Shown here: piece after piece, positions 1 to 9,361 of the stretch
Numbering within the stretch: position 1 is the stretch's first letter
Layout: each line of letters starts with the position of its first letter
NCBI RefSeq assembly: GCF_003970495.1
Contig: NZ_RXWW01000038.1
Location: forward strand, 1-38,373
Origin: Staphylococcus pasteuri
GTDB taxonomy: Bacteria; Bacillota; Bacilli; Staphylococcales; Staphylococcaceae
Direction: 5' to 3'
DNA length: 38,373 nucleotides
Translations under genes and position numbers: made by a program
Notes under the pieces: generated by a model
What the model saw: only the letters and a program-made list of their open reading frames with translations
Told to the model about the DNA's origin: nothing
Database searches by the model: none

Positions 1-54
1 GTATAAATGATTAATCCAATCAATGAATAAGTACGGTATAGCATCATCGCTCTG

Positions 55-83
55 TTGACTAACGAAAATGAGTCATTTAATAT
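55..83 (+). promoter_or_regulatory. Candidate promoter of the DUF2750 gene
   Basis: TTGACT at 55-60 is followed 17 bases later by TAATAT at 78-83, a good sigma-A layout. A second TATAAT lies at 102-107 without a clear -35 box. TGACT (56-60) and AGTCA (71-75 region) form a short inverted repeat across the spacer, which may be chance. Confidence 0.45.
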
Positions 84-127
84 TTTTATTAAGTGATAAA
101 ATATAATATATGAATCGAGGGTGTAAA

Positions 128-793
128 ATGTCTTACAAAGAAGAACCATTTTTCAAAGAAATGTTAATTAATGAACATTTATATTTTGCTTCTAAAAATA
201 AAAAAATAGTACGTTTAACGAAAAATGAACAATTATATGTAACTGTTTGGACTGATGATGAAACGGCGAAACAATATTTAAATGATAATGACATTAGTTA
301 TGATAAGATAGTGAAAATAGATTTAGACCGTTTTGTCGCATATGATTTAGATGAATTATTTGATGAAACAGATAAAGTACTCATAGATATAACTAATGAA
401 CAGAGTGGAAAACTAGTCAATATTTATGAAATTTCGAGAGAGTTAATGTCTGAACTTGATAAAATTAGAATTAAAGAATTTGTTAAAGATGTTGCTAAAT
501 ATGACCATGTTTATGGTCTGACAAATAAAAGTGAAAAGAATTTTATCTTAATTGAAGATGATAGAGAAAATAAACCTCAAATTATGCCTGTATGGAGCTT
601 GAAGAAAAGAGCGCAAAAAGTAAAAGAAGAAGATTTTGAAGAATGCGATTTAATTGAGATTGAGACAAGTGTATTTGACGACTGGCTTGATAAATTACGC
701 GATGATGACAAAGCGGTAGGCATAGATTTAAAACCTGGTGTGATTGGTACAGTGGTATCCGCACAAAAACTATCAAATGAAATGACAACCTAA
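128..793 (+). CDS. DUF2750 domain-containing protein
   Basis: The product has 221 residues and no signal peptide or membrane segment, so it is probably cytosolic. It is acidic. The C-terminal half, about residues 120-215, has the DUF2750 pattern: a 'VYGL' strand, 'PVWSLKKRA', an acidic 'FDDWLDKL' helix and a late 'AVGIDL'. The N-terminal half is rich in D and E and I do not recognise it. No function is known for the family, and none is suggested by catalytic motifs. The start at 128 is chosen because GAGGGTG at 117-123 sits close upstream; an in-frame ATG at 110 precedes this ribosome site and would have none of its own. It converges on coaW across a shared terminator hairpin. Confidence 0.72.
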   Translation: MSYKEEPFFKEMLINEHLYFASKNKKIVRLTKNEQLYVTVWTDDETAKQYLNDNDISYDKIVKIDLDRFVAYDLDELFDETDKVLIDITNEQSGKLVNIYEISRELMSELDKIRIKEFVKDVAKYDHVYGLTNKSEKNFILIEDDRENKPQIMPVWSLKKRAQKVKEEDFEECDLIEIETSVFDDWLDKLRDDDKAVGIDLKPGVIGTVVSAQKLSNEMTT

Positions 794-817
794 TTGAATA
801 GTATATTTGCTAAGATA

Positions 818-861
818 AAAAGGAGTGAATTGAAATAAATAAGTTTCAATTCACTCCTTTT
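818..861. terminator. Bidirectional intrinsic terminator
   Basis: A perfect 18-bp inverted repeat (818-835 and 844-861, core AGGAGTGAATTG) with an 8-base loop is flanked by an A run and a T run. It can end both the plus-strand DUF2750 gene and the minus-strand coaW. Confidence 0.85.
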
Positions 862-866
862 ATGAG

Positions 867-1676
867 TTAATGATCTAATGTTAAATGTAAAGCACCTATA
901 GCTCCAGAGAACGCACCATGCTCAATATAATAAGGTTTAAATCCTCTCAATACAGTATAATCTTCTATGACTTTACGTAATAATGGGTTGTTATTAAATG
1001 AAGATCCTATGTAAACTACATTTTCTGTTTGATGTTCTCGAGCAACAGTAATTGCCATTGTGGTAATCACTTCGCCAACAACACCAACTACAGAAGCGAG
1101 TTTATTTTCAATTGAAAAATCTTCATTCACATGATGTAAGACATTTCCAAAATTAGCTGCAGTTAAGTCGCCAGGAATAGGGGGTTCACAATCTTTATAG
1201 ATATGTTTTACTTTCAAGTCTATTGAATCCCTGTCACCATTTTGAGCTAAATCTGTTAATTGTTTATAATCTGTTACTTGGCTTAATAAATAACCTAAAC
1301 CTTGTATCATTCCGCCACCAGTACCGATACCGCCTACGCGTTGTTGTTGCTCACCGTCATAATAATGAAGAGACGTACCTGTTCCAACATTAGCAAAAAT
1401 ATATTGATTGATGTCATGTCCTTGTTCATTTAGTAGAATTCCAAGCCCTTTTGAAGCAGCATCAAACTCAACATATATTTGTGTTGGTTTGGAGATGTGT
1501 TCTGCAATAATACTTGCTTGACCTCCAGTTAAGCTTAAACTTTCAAAATCGATTTCATTTAACCATTTTATTACTTTATCAATATTGACAGTTAATTCAG
1601 TGTGATATTCACGTTGGTGTTCAGATTCTTGAACGATTTTGATTAACGTTCCACCAGCATCGATTCCTATTTTCAT
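867..1676 (-). CDS. coaW: Type II pantothenate kinase
   Basis: This enzyme phosphorylates pantothenate with ATP, the first step of coenzyme A synthesis. At 269 residues it has the usual staphylococcal CoaW length. It opens with the ASKHA phosphate-binding motif '[10 protein letters not shown]' (residues 4-13), has '[11 protein letters not shown]' near residue 74, and a glycine-rich '[13 protein letters not shown]' near residue 96 followed by 'GIGTGGG'. Staphylococcal type II kinases are known to resist feedback by CoA, in keeping with high CoA pools used as the redox thiol. The start is supported by GAGGTGGGAG just upstream on the minus strand. It is transcribed alone, divergent from the acetyltransferase gene at 1961. 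Confidence 0.95.
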   Translation of the reverse strand: MKIGIDAGGTLIKIVQESEHQREYHTELTVNIDKVIKWLNEIDFESLSLTGGQASIIAEHISKPTQIYVEFDAASKGLGILLNEQGHDINQYIFANVGTGTSLHYYDGEQQQRVGGIGTGGGMIQGLGYLLSQVTDYKQLTDLAQNGDRDSIDLKVKHIYKDCEPPIPGDLTAANFGNVLHHVNEDFSIENKLASVVGVVGEVITTMAITVAREHQTENVVYIGSSFNNNPLLRKVIEDYTVLRGFKPYYIEHGAFSGAIGALHLTLDH

Positions 1677-1960
1677 ATTACTCCCACCTCAAATCAAAAA
1701 TGCATCACCCATAATAGTATAATAAATTAAACGAAATACAAGAGTTTATTTCATATTCAACTTAAAATACAAATTTATCAAACGTATTGCATTATTTATT
1801 AAGTTGAAGTTAGGCCTATTAAATGAATTGTTTAATTAAGACAGTTATATTTAAAATGATAATTTAAGTGTAAGTAATTTCGATTAATATGAGAAATAGT
1901 ATTACAATAGGGTAAAGTAATATATAATAAGTGAGTATTAAATGAATAGGGGATTGACTT

Positions 1961-2821
1961 ATGACTACAAAAAAGCAATTTGAAGATATTACAATTCAAG
2001 TTTTTGAAGAGCGATACCGTGAAGATATATTAAATTTTGAATTGAGTGAAAGACAACAAATATATTCTTCCTTGCCTAAATCAGTATTAGAAGAGGCACT
2101 TAATGATGAAGACCGAGTTGCTAATATAGCTAAAAATAGCGAAGGGGAAGTTGTCGGTTTCTTTGTTTTACATCAATATTATCAACATGAAGGCTATGAT
2201 ACGCCAGAAAATGTCGTCTATGTACGATCATTATCAGTAAATGAGCGATATCAAGGGCATGGATACGGTACTAAAATGATGATGTATCTACCTCAGTATG
2301 TCCAAACACTATTCCCAGATTTTAACCACTTATATTTAGTTGTCGATGCTGAAAATCAATCTGCTTGGAATGTATATGAACGTGCAGGTTTTATGCATGC
2401 AGCTACTAAAGAGGAAGGGCCAATTGGAAAAGAACGATTATATTATTTGGACTTGGATTCTAAACATGTATCCTCTTTGAAACTAGAAGAAAATGAGTCT
2501 TCAGAAGAGGCGAATATTCATTTAATCAACTTACTTAAAGATGATGAAAAAGTTGGTTTCATAGGTATTGAACAAGTTGAAGACCGTATGCGTATTTCAG
2601 GCATTGAAGTAAATAAAACACATCGGAATGAAGGTATTGCTGAAAGCGCGTTAAGACAATTACCAACCTATATACGTAAACATTTTGATAATATTAAAGT
2701 ATTATCCATTACACTATATGGAGAAAATAACGAATTAAGTCCATTATGTATTAATAGTAATTTTGTAGAAGTAGAACAAGCAGAAGATTATATTTTATTT
2801 GAAAAGTATATAAATTATTAA
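1961..2821 (+). CDS. Tandem GNAT-domain N-acetyltransferase
   Basis: The product has 286 residues and two GNAT folds. The N-terminal domain (about 1-165) has a complete acetyl-CoA pyrophosphate loop, 'VNERYQGHGYGTKM', and a late 'NVYERAGF' motif. The C-terminal domain (about 175-286) has a weaker loop, 'VNKTHRNEGIAES'. This suggests one catalytic domain and one degenerate or structural one, although either could be active. The substrate is unknown. The start follows AGGGG at 1948-1951. It lies between coaW and rpoE, separated from both, with TATAAT at 1923-1928 as a likely -10 box. The same neighbour arrangement is known from other staphylococci. Function beyond acyl transfer should not be assigned. 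Confidence 0.85.
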   Translation: MTTKKQFEDITIQVFEERYREDILNFELSERQQIYSSLPKSVLEEALNDEDRVANIAKNSEGEVVGFFVLHQYYQHEGYDTPENVVYVRSLSVNERYQGHGYGTKMMMYLPQYVQTLFPDFNHLYLVVDAENQSAWNVYERAGFMHAATKEEGPIGKERLYYLDLDSKHVSSLKLEENESSEEANIHLINLLKDDEKVGFIGIEQVEDRMRISGIEVNKTHRNEGIAESALRQLPTYIRKHFDNIKVLSITLYGENNELSPLCINSNFVEVEQAEDYILFEKYINY

Positions 2822-2934
2822 CAGAGATTGCGTAAACACCGATTGTCATTTATAATTTATTTTTGTTACTATTAATTAATGAAATTTGACCAACTTATTT
2901 AAGATAAAAATCCTTTGAAAGGAAGTATTTTATA

Positions 2935-3462
2935 ATGAAAATTAAAGATTATACAAAAGAAATGGTAGATGAGAAATCATTTATTGATATGGCTTATACG
3001 CTTTTAAATGAAAAAGGCGACACAATGAATTTATACGATATTATCGATAAATTTAGAGAATTAGGTAATTATGAATACGATGAAATCGAGAATCGTGTAG
3101 TACAATTCTATACTGATTTAAATACAGATGGTCGATTTTTAAATGTTGGTGAAAACCAATGGGGTATTCGTGATTGGTACTCAGTAGATGATATTGAAGA
3201 AAAAATCGCGCCAACGATTCAAAAATTTGATATTCTTGATGATGATGACGAAGAAGATAAAAACCTTAAATTATTAGGTGAAGATGAAGCGGATGACGAT
3301 GATGATATTCCAGCAGTCACAGATGATCAAGAAACATTAAATGATCCTGAAGATGAACAAGTTGAAGATGATATTAATGAAAATGATATTGTCATTGACG
3401 AAGAAGATGAAGACGAAGATGACTTCGACGATGAGGAAGATGACGAAGAATATCAAAGTTAA
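2935..3462 (+). CDS. rpoE: DNA-directed RNA polymerase delta subunit
   Basis: The 175-residue protein is the Gram-positive RNA polymerase accessory subunit that lowers non-specific binding and speeds polymerase recycling. It has the two expected halves: a folded winged-helix (HARE-HTH) N-terminal domain of about 90 residues, including 'NQWGIRDWY', and a disordered, extremely acidic tail of Asp and Glu from about residue 95 onward. The ribosome site GAAAGGAAG lies before the ATG. No own terminator lies before the pyrG promoter, which begins only 8 bases after the stop codon, so rpoE transcripts probably end at the pyrG attenuator at 3544-3579. Confidence 0.95.
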   Translation: MKIKDYTKEMVDEKSFIDMAYTLLNEKGDTMNLYDIIDKFRELGNYEYDEIENRVVQFYTDLNTDGRFLNVGENQWGIRDWYSVDDIEEKIAPTIQKFDILDDDDEEDKNLKLLGEDEADDDDDIPAVTDDQETLNDPEDEQVEDDINENDIVIDEEDEDEDDFDDEEDDEEYQS

Positions 3463-3470
3463 ATTTCTAA

Positions 3471-3512
3471 TTGACTTTTATCCTAAAAATGATAGAATTT
3501 TATTTGGGCTCC
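3471..3512 (+). promoter_or_regulatory. pyrG promoter with GGGCTCC initially transcribed sequence
   Basis: TTGACT at 3471-3476, a 16-base spacer and TAGAAT at 3493-3498 form the promoter. The first transcribed bases are predicted to be GGGCTCC from about 3506. This matches the B. subtilis pyrG start, where polymerase stutters at the GGG when CTP is scarce and adds extra G residues. Confidence 0.8.
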
Positions 3513-3543
3513 TTTAAATAGGACACGTGTATAAATGTAATAC

Positions 3544-3579
3544 GCTCCCCTTACTGATATGTGAGAGGGAGCTTTTTTT
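3544..3579 (+). terminator. pyrG leader attenuator (CTP-responsive)
   Basis: GCTCCC at 3544-3549 pairs with GGGAGC at 3567-3572; TTAC and GTGA extend the stem, and seven T residues follow. The C-rich 5' arm (CTCCCCTT) is the expected target for a poly-G 5' end produced by reiterative initiation at 3506-3508. That pairing would block the terminator and let pyrG be read when CTP is low. It also ends rpoE read-through. Confidence 0.82.
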
Positions 3580-3727
3580 ATTTTTAATTAAACAAGATTC
3601 CAATGAGGTAATTAATATTGTAGAATAAGTATTATTTAAAACGAATGATTAAATAGACTATGATATAAAACGAATCAAAGTAAATCGCACGTATACATCG
3701 TTCCTCATAAACTAAATACATACTTAA

Positions 3728-5371
<1,644 letters not shown>

Positions 5372-5384
5372 TACGAAAAACACG

Positions 5385-5600
5385 CCAGGACATAAATCTC
5401 AAAATAAAAGCACTAAGATGATTTATTTTAATCATCTTAGTGCTTTCTTTATACCCAATACTTCGTATTGTATGGCTTCGCATTCCGAGGGTACAGTTTC
5501 AGCCAGAAATACTACACAGATAAATCTGTGAGAATTTGTAAGGTCTTCAACTAGTACTGTTCCCTCAGGAGTCTTGCCATAAATACTACGTATTTATAAG
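5385..5600 (-). repeat. Staphylococcal intergenic repeat with nested hairpins
   Basis: This block has several inverted repeats: CAATAC/GTATTG (5456-5470), an outer TATGGC/GCCATA pair (5471-5476 and 5576-5581), GAGGGTACAGT/ACTGTTCCCTC (5488-5498 and 5556-5566, imperfect), CACAGA/TCTGTG (5515-5530) and AAATAC/GTATTT (5581-5595). Read on the minus strand it begins GGCAAGACTCCTGAGGGA, which I recognise from memory as the start of a family of repeats scattered between genes in staphylococcal genomes; that identity has not been searched. No open frame of note is present. The pyrG terminator and a GGACATAAA motif (5388-5396) lie at its end. The rest, to the DUF2529 stop, is AT-rich with a short hairpin near 5627-5661. 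Confidence 0.65.
5407..5446. terminator. Intrinsic terminator after pyrG, at one end of an intergenic repeat
   Basis: AAAGCACTAAGATGAT (5407-5422) and its exact complement (5431-5446) form a 16-bp stem with an 8-base loop, flanked by A-rich and T-rich sequence. It can act on both strands. Confidence 0.85.
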
Positions 5601-5710
5601 TAACTTTACATTTAAAATACTAAAAAAGTAATTTCTATATTATTTCAATAGAAATTACCTTTTTTCACTTGTCGAAGAATTTTATGTTCAGCGTTTTTTT
5701 GATAAATATT

Positions 5711-6232
5711 TTATAATTCTAAATCACGTGTCATTTCGATCATTTGTGTATAAATGTCGTAATAAATGTAGTTAAACGCGATAGGGTGAGGTTGAACAAT
5801 TTTATCGTAGTCTTCAGTGTAAACGATAGGTCTTGGGGTAGATAAATTGATGAAATGCATTAAATGCTCTGGAAAGTCATCGCTTTTTGGGCGATTACAT
5901 ATAAGAACGAAATCAACATCTAAATCAATTAATTGTTGAACATCTTTTTCAACGTCATCGTTGTATGTAGGAGAAAATAAAAATACTCTATCAGTCGTAT
6001 CTAAATCATTCATATTTTTTAAATCTGCTAATGCACGACTGGATTTTAATTTTTCATTACTATTCAATATAAAGTCTTCGTAAAATTTTAAATCTTCATA
6101 TCCTTTAATATATACATGACCTTCGCCACCAATAGCTTGGACTAAGCATTGAGCTCCCATTTGTATATCTAAAGACTGTTTTTCGATCCTATCGAAGATG
6201 CCAATTAATTGTGTATTGAGTATTTTTGACAT
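5711..6232 (-). CDS. DUF2529 family protein (YwjG-like)
   Basis: The 173-residue product matches the family next to pyrG and fba in Bacillus (ywjG) and staphylococci. It has a helical N-terminus ('LNTQLIGIFDRIEKQ'), a 'GGEGHVYIKGY' segment, a strand 'DRVFLFSPTYND' and 'VDFVLICNRP', suggesting an alpha/beta fold reminiscent of SIS sugar-phosphate binding domains; this likeness is inference. There is no signal peptide or membrane segment. Its biochemical role is unknown. AGGTTAAT just upstream on the minus strand is a weak but acceptable ribosome site. It is divergent from fba, and the 217-base gap holds a large cruciform. Confidence 0.82.
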   Translation of the reverse strand: MSKILNTQLIGIFDRIEKQSLDIQMGAQCLVQAIGGEGHVYIKGYEDLKFYEDFILNSNEKLKSSRALADLKNMNDLDTTDRVFLFSPTYNDDVEKDVQQLIDLDVDFVLICNRPKSDDFPEHLMHFINLSTPRPIVYTEDYDKIVQPHPIAFNYIYYDIYTQMIEMTRDLEL

Positions 6233-6274
6233 AATTAACCTCCATTCTATTCATTAAAATATTTTAAATAAACG

Positions 6275-6331
6275 TCTCATTGAATGCAATGATTAAAAAT
6301 AATTTTAATTGTATACGTTTGCAAAATGAGA
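6275..6331. promoter_or_regulatory. Long cruciform with an embedded cre-like site between DUF2529 gene and fba
   Basis: Nested arms pair across the site: TCTCATT (6275-6281) with ATGAGA (6326-6331), TGCAA (6285-6289) with TTGCA (6319-6323), and ATTAAAA (6292-6298) with TTTTAAT (6303-6309). The sequence TGTATACGTTTGCA (6310-6323) is close to a CcpA cre site (TGNAANCGNNNNCA with one mismatch). The role is inferred. Confidence 0.4.
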
Positions 6332-6397
6332 TGTAGTAAGGATTGTGAAAATTGTAAATTTTAAATCATCTATTCGAATGCAATTAAGGATTAAGTT

Positions 6398-6406
6398 TGT
6401 TATAAT
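6398..6406 (+). promoter_or_regulatory. Extended -10 promoter of fba
   Basis: TGTTATAAT (6398-6406) is a consensus extended -10 element. No good -35 box is seen at the right distance, as is usual for this class. Transcription would start near 6413, giving a leader of about 37 bases. Confidence 0.65.
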
Positions 6407-6449
6407 GAGTTTGAAAAATACGTGCATAAGCACTCAAGGAGGAACTATA

Positions 6450-7310
6450 ATGCCTTTAGTTTCAATGAAAGAAATGTTAATCGATGCAAAAGAAAATGGT
6501 TATGCAGTTGGTCAATACAACTTAAATAACCTAGAATTCACTCAAGCAATTTTAGAAGCTTCACAAGAAGAAAATGCACCAGTTATTTTAGGTGTATCTG
6601 AAGGTGCTGCTCGTTACATGAGCGGATTCTACACTGTAGTTAAAATGGTAGAAGGATTAATGCATGACTTAAACATCACAGTACCAGTTGCAATCCATTT
6701 AGACCACGGTTCAAGCTTTGAAAAATGTAAAGAAGCTATCGACGCTGGATTCACTTCAGTTATGATTGACGCTTCACATAGTGCATTCGAAGAAAATATC
6801 GAAATCACTTCTAAAGTGGTTGAATATGCTCACGAAAGAGGCGTATCAGTAGAAGCTGAATTAGGTACTGTTGGAGGACAAGAAGACGATGTAGTAGCTG
6901 ACGGTGTTATCTACGCAGACCCTAAAGAATGTCAAGAACTAGTTGAAAAAACTGGAATTGATACTTTAGCACCTGCTTTAGGTTCAGTTCACGGTCCATA
7001 TAAAGGCGAACCTAAATTAGGATTCAAAGAAATGGAAGAAATTGGTGCATCAACTGGATTACCATTAGTATTACATGGTGGTACTGGTATCCCAACTAAA
7101 GACATTCAAAAAGCAATTCCTTACGGTACAGCTAAAATTAACGTAAACACTGAAAACCAAATTGCTTCAGCAAAAGCTGTTCGCGATGTATTAAACAATG
7201 ATTCTGAAGTTTACGATCCACGTAAATATTTAGGACCTGCTCGTGAAGCTATTAAAGCAACAGTTAAAGGTAAAATTAAAGAATTCGGTACTTCAAACCG
7301 TGCTAAATAA
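6450..7310 (+). CDS. fba: Class II fructose-bisphosphate aldolase
   Basis: This glycolytic and gluconeogenic enzyme cleaves fructose 1,6-bisphosphate into dihydroxyacetone phosphate and glyceraldehyde 3-phosphate with a zinc ion. The 286-residue product shows the class II signatures: 'HLDHGSS' with Asp85 and zinc ligand His86, '[13 protein letters not shown]' near 135, 'SVHGPYKG' with His181, 'LHGGTGIP' with His209, and 'KINVNTE' near 229. The start at 6450 follows AAGGAGG (6436-6442) by 7 bases; upstream in-frame ATG codons overlap the promoter and are rejected. Codon use is strongly biased, as expected of a highly expressed gene. It is followed by its own terminator. Confidence 0.97.
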   Translation: MPLVSMKEMLIDAKENGYAVGQYNLNNLEFTQAILEASQEENAPVILGVSEGAARYMSGFYTVVKMVEGLMHDLNITVPVAIHLDHGSSFEKCKEAIDAGFTSVMIDASHSAFEENIEITSKVVEYAHERGVSVEAELGTVGGQEDDVVADGVIYADPKECQELVEKTGIDTLAPALGSVHGPYKGEPKLGFKEMEEIGASTGLPLVLHGGTGIPTKDIQKAIPYGTAKINVNTENQIASAKAVRDVLNNDSEVYDPRKYLGPAREAIKATVKGKIKEFGTSNRAK

Positions 7311-7322
7311 TTAATATCAATG

Positions 7323-7360
7323 AACAAGCCATTAAACTTAGGTTTAATGGCTTGTTTTTT
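7323..7360 (+). terminator. Intrinsic terminator after fba
   Basis: A perfect 15-bp stem, AACAAGCCATTAAAC (7323-7337) with its complement (7342-7356), a 4-base loop and a T run. Confidence 0.93.
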
Positions 7361-7511
7361 ATGCTATAATTATTACGTATTTTATAAGGCAAACGTCATT
7401 TTTAAATAAAAACAAATAAATCGCATGAGGTAAAAGTAAATAACATTTTAATCATATTTATTGGTGTATATTGAATAAAATGGCTATGATGTTTTAATAT
7501 TTATGAACTAT

Positions 7512-7541
7512 TTTACAAATAAAGTAAAACTATTTTATAAT
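7512..7541 (+). promoter_or_regulatory. Promoter of murZ
   Basis: TTTACA (7512-7517), an 18-base spacer and TATAAT (7536-7541) precede the gene by about 50 bases. Confidence 0.6.
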
Positions 7542-7591
7542 GCAAATAATGTGAAATTTTAATAAACGATAGAAACAAAGGAGATAAAAAT

Positions 7592-8851
7592 ATGGCTCAA
7601 GAAGTAATCAAAATTAGAGGTGGAAAGAAGCTTAATGGTGAAGTAGAGATAAGTGGTGCGAAAAATAGTGCAGTAGCAATTATTCCGGCTACTTTATTAG
7701 CTCAAGGGCAAGTAAATTTAGATGGATTACCACAAATCTCTGATGTAGAAACACTTGTAAGCTTGCTAGAAGATTTAAATATTAAAACTAAATTAAATGG
7801 TAAAAAATTAGATATTGATACCACTGAAATAGAAAACGCGCCACTTCCAAATAACAAAGTTGAATCTTTAAGAGCTTCATATTATATGATGGGTGCGATG
7901 CTCGGCCATTTTAAAAAATGCGTTATTGGTCTTCCGGGTGGATGTCCTTTAGGTCCCCGTCCAATTGATCAGCATATAAAAGGATTTAAAGCTTTAGGTG
8001 CTGAAATAGATGAATCAAGTAATACATCAATGAAAATTGAAGCTAAACAATTAAAAGGTGCAAATATCTTTTTAGATATGGTAAGTGTTGGTGCCACTAT
8101 TAATATTATGCTAGCTGCAGTACATGCAGAGGGGCAAACGGTTATAGAAAATGCAGCAAAAGAACCAGAAGTAGTGGATGTAGCTAACTTCTTGATTAGT
8201 ATGGGAGCACAAATTAAAGGAGCAGGTACAACAACAATTAAAATAACTGGTGTTGATACATTACATGGTACTGAATATCAAGTGATTCCTGACCGTATAG
8301 AAGCAGGCTCATATATGTGTATGGCAGCAGCTGCTGGTGAAGAAGTAGTCATCAATAATATAGTTCCAAGACACGTAGAAGCTTTAACTTCTAAATTAAA
8401 GGAAATGGGTGTCGATATTGAGTTGAACGACGAAAAGGTTATTATCAGAAAGAATGAACCTTACCAAAGCGTTGATATTAAAACATTAGTATATCCTGGT
8501 TTTGCAACGGATTTACAACAACCCATCACACCTTTATTATTTATGACTAAAGGGCCATCTTTTGTAACTGATACGATTTATCCTGAGAGATTTAAGCATG
8601 TTGAGGAGTTACAACATATGGGAGCGGACATTAATAAAGATAATGGTACTGCGACGATTAAACCTTCAAAACTTAAAGGAGCAGAAGTATATGCAAGTGA
8701 CCTAAGAGCAGGGGCTTGCTTAATAGTAGCAGGTTTAATTGCCGAAGGTGTAACGACTATTTATAATGTGAAACATATTTATCGTGGCTATACACAAATC
8801 GTTGAGCATTTAAAACAATTAGGTGCAGATATTTGGACTGAAACTATTTAA
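7592..8851 (+). CDS. murZ: UDP-N-acetylglucosamine 1-carboxyvinyltransferase, MurZ paralogue
   Basis: This enzyme transfers enolpyruvate from PEP to UDP-GlcNAc, the committed step of peptidoglycan synthesis and the fosfomycin target. The 419-residue product has the family's inverted alpha/beta barrel features, with Lys24 in 'SGAKNSA' and the catalytic Cys118 in '[17 protein letters not shown]'. Low-GC Gram-positives carry two MurA enzymes. The copy next to fba is the one called murZ (murA2) in staphylococci; the second is at 28621. The two proteins in this window are clearly diverged, sharing mainly the active-site regions. AAAGGAGAT precedes the ATG. No intrinsic terminator is evident after the gene. 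Confidence 0.95.
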   Translation: MAQEVIKIRGGKKLNGEVEISGAKNSAVAIIPATLLAQGQVNLDGLPQISDVETLVSLLEDLNIKTKLNGKKLDIDTTEIENAPLPNNKVESLRASYYMMGAMLGHFKKCVIGLPGGCPLGPRPIDQHIKGFKALGAEIDESSNTSMKIEAKQLKGANIFLDMVSVGATINIMLAAVHAEGQTVIENAAKEPEVVDVANFLISMGAQIKGAGTTTIKITGVDTLHGTEYQVIPDRIEAGSYMCMAAAAGEEVVINNIVPRHVEALTSKLKEMGVDIELNDEKVIIRKNEPYQSVDIKTLVYPGFATDLQQPITPLLFMTKGPSFVTDTIYPERFKHVEELQHMGADINKDNGTATIKPSKLKGAEVYASDLRAGACLIVAGLIAEGVTTIYNVKHIYRGYTQIVEHLKQLGADIWTETI

Positions 8852-8857
8852 AAAATG

Positions 8858-8874
8858 TGGTATAATTAATATAC
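8858..8874 (+). promoter_or_regulatory. qsrR promoter with a perfect QsrR operator over the -10 box
   Basis: TGGTATAAT (8858-8866) is an extended -10 element. GTATAATTAATATAC (8860-8874) fits the published S. aureus QsrR operator GTATA-N5-TATAC exactly and covers the -10 box. Autorepression is the natural inference. Confidence 0.75.
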
Positions 8875-8886
8875 TTAAAATTATAA

Positions 8887-8902
8887 GCACTTATTTAAGT
8901 GC
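8887..8902. promoter_or_regulatory. Perfect 16-bp palindrome in the qsrR leader
   Basis: GCACTTA (8887-8893) and TAAGTGC (8896-8902) are perfect arms separated by TT. There is no T run after it, so it is not a normal terminator. It may be a second operator or a leader hairpin; the role is unknown. Confidence 0.4.
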
Positions 8903-8938
8903 ATTAGTATTAAGATATTAGAGTGAGAGGTGAGTATC

Positions 8939-9277
8939 ATGGAAGTTTGTCCTTATTTAGAAGAAACTTTTAAAATTTTAGGACGCAGTTGGAATGGCTT
9001 GATTATTAATTATTTATCAAGATGTGAAGATCAATCTGCACATTTTTCCGATTTGAAAAGAGACTTAAAAACAATCACGCCTCGTGCACTAAGTATAAAA
9101 TTGACTGAATTAGGAGATTGGGGTTTAGTAGAAAAAAGAATAATTTCTACTAGTCCGGTTACTATTATTTATGAACTAACTGATAAAGGACGTTCATTAG
9201 CCGCATCTTTAAAACCAATTGAAGAATGGGCTCAAAATAATATAAATCTTGAACCAGAACCTGAAACTGTTAAATAG
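8939..9277 (+). CDS. qsrR: QsrR/YodB-type redox (quinone)-sensing HxlR repressor
   Basis: The 112-residue product is an HxlR-family winged-helix regulator ('RALSIKLTELGDWGLVEKR' is the recognition helix and wing). Its start 'MEVCPYLEETFKILG' and size match QsrR of S. aureus and YodB of B. subtilis, repressors released when quinones or electrophiles modify the N-terminal Cys. Here Cys4 and Cys29 are present, but the third cysteine of S. aureus QsrR (position 32, from memory) is Gln. The start at 8939 follows GAGAGGTG (8925-8932); a GTG at 8930 lies inside that site and is rejected. The QsrR operator in its promoter and the aldehyde dehydrogenase gene downstream fit a role in carbonyl and quinone stress. 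Confidence 0.85.
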   Translation: MEVCPYLEETFKILGRSWNGLIINYLSRCEDQSAHFSDLKRDLKTITPRALSIKLTELGDWGLVEKRIISTSPVTIIYELTDKGRSLAASLKPIEEWAQNNINLEPEPETVK

Positions 9278-9361
9278 TACTTATAAATTGTACTACGTAT
9301 AGTTTCTAAACCATTAAAATACTTAATTGCATATAGTATTTGATGGTGTGATTGATTTTTG

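Noticed and set aside
5385..5600. Insertion sequence remnant
   Set aside because: No transposase fragment, terminal repeats or target duplication can be seen; it is recorded as a structured repeat only.
6345..6449. N-terminal extension of fba by 35 codons
   Set aside because: The extension contains the extended -10 promoter and lies before the strong AAGGAGG site at 6436-6442.
7365..7370. TATAAT just after the fba terminator as a murZ promoter
   Set aside because: No -35 box at a usable distance (upstream is the terminator T run), and a better promoter lies at 7512-7541.
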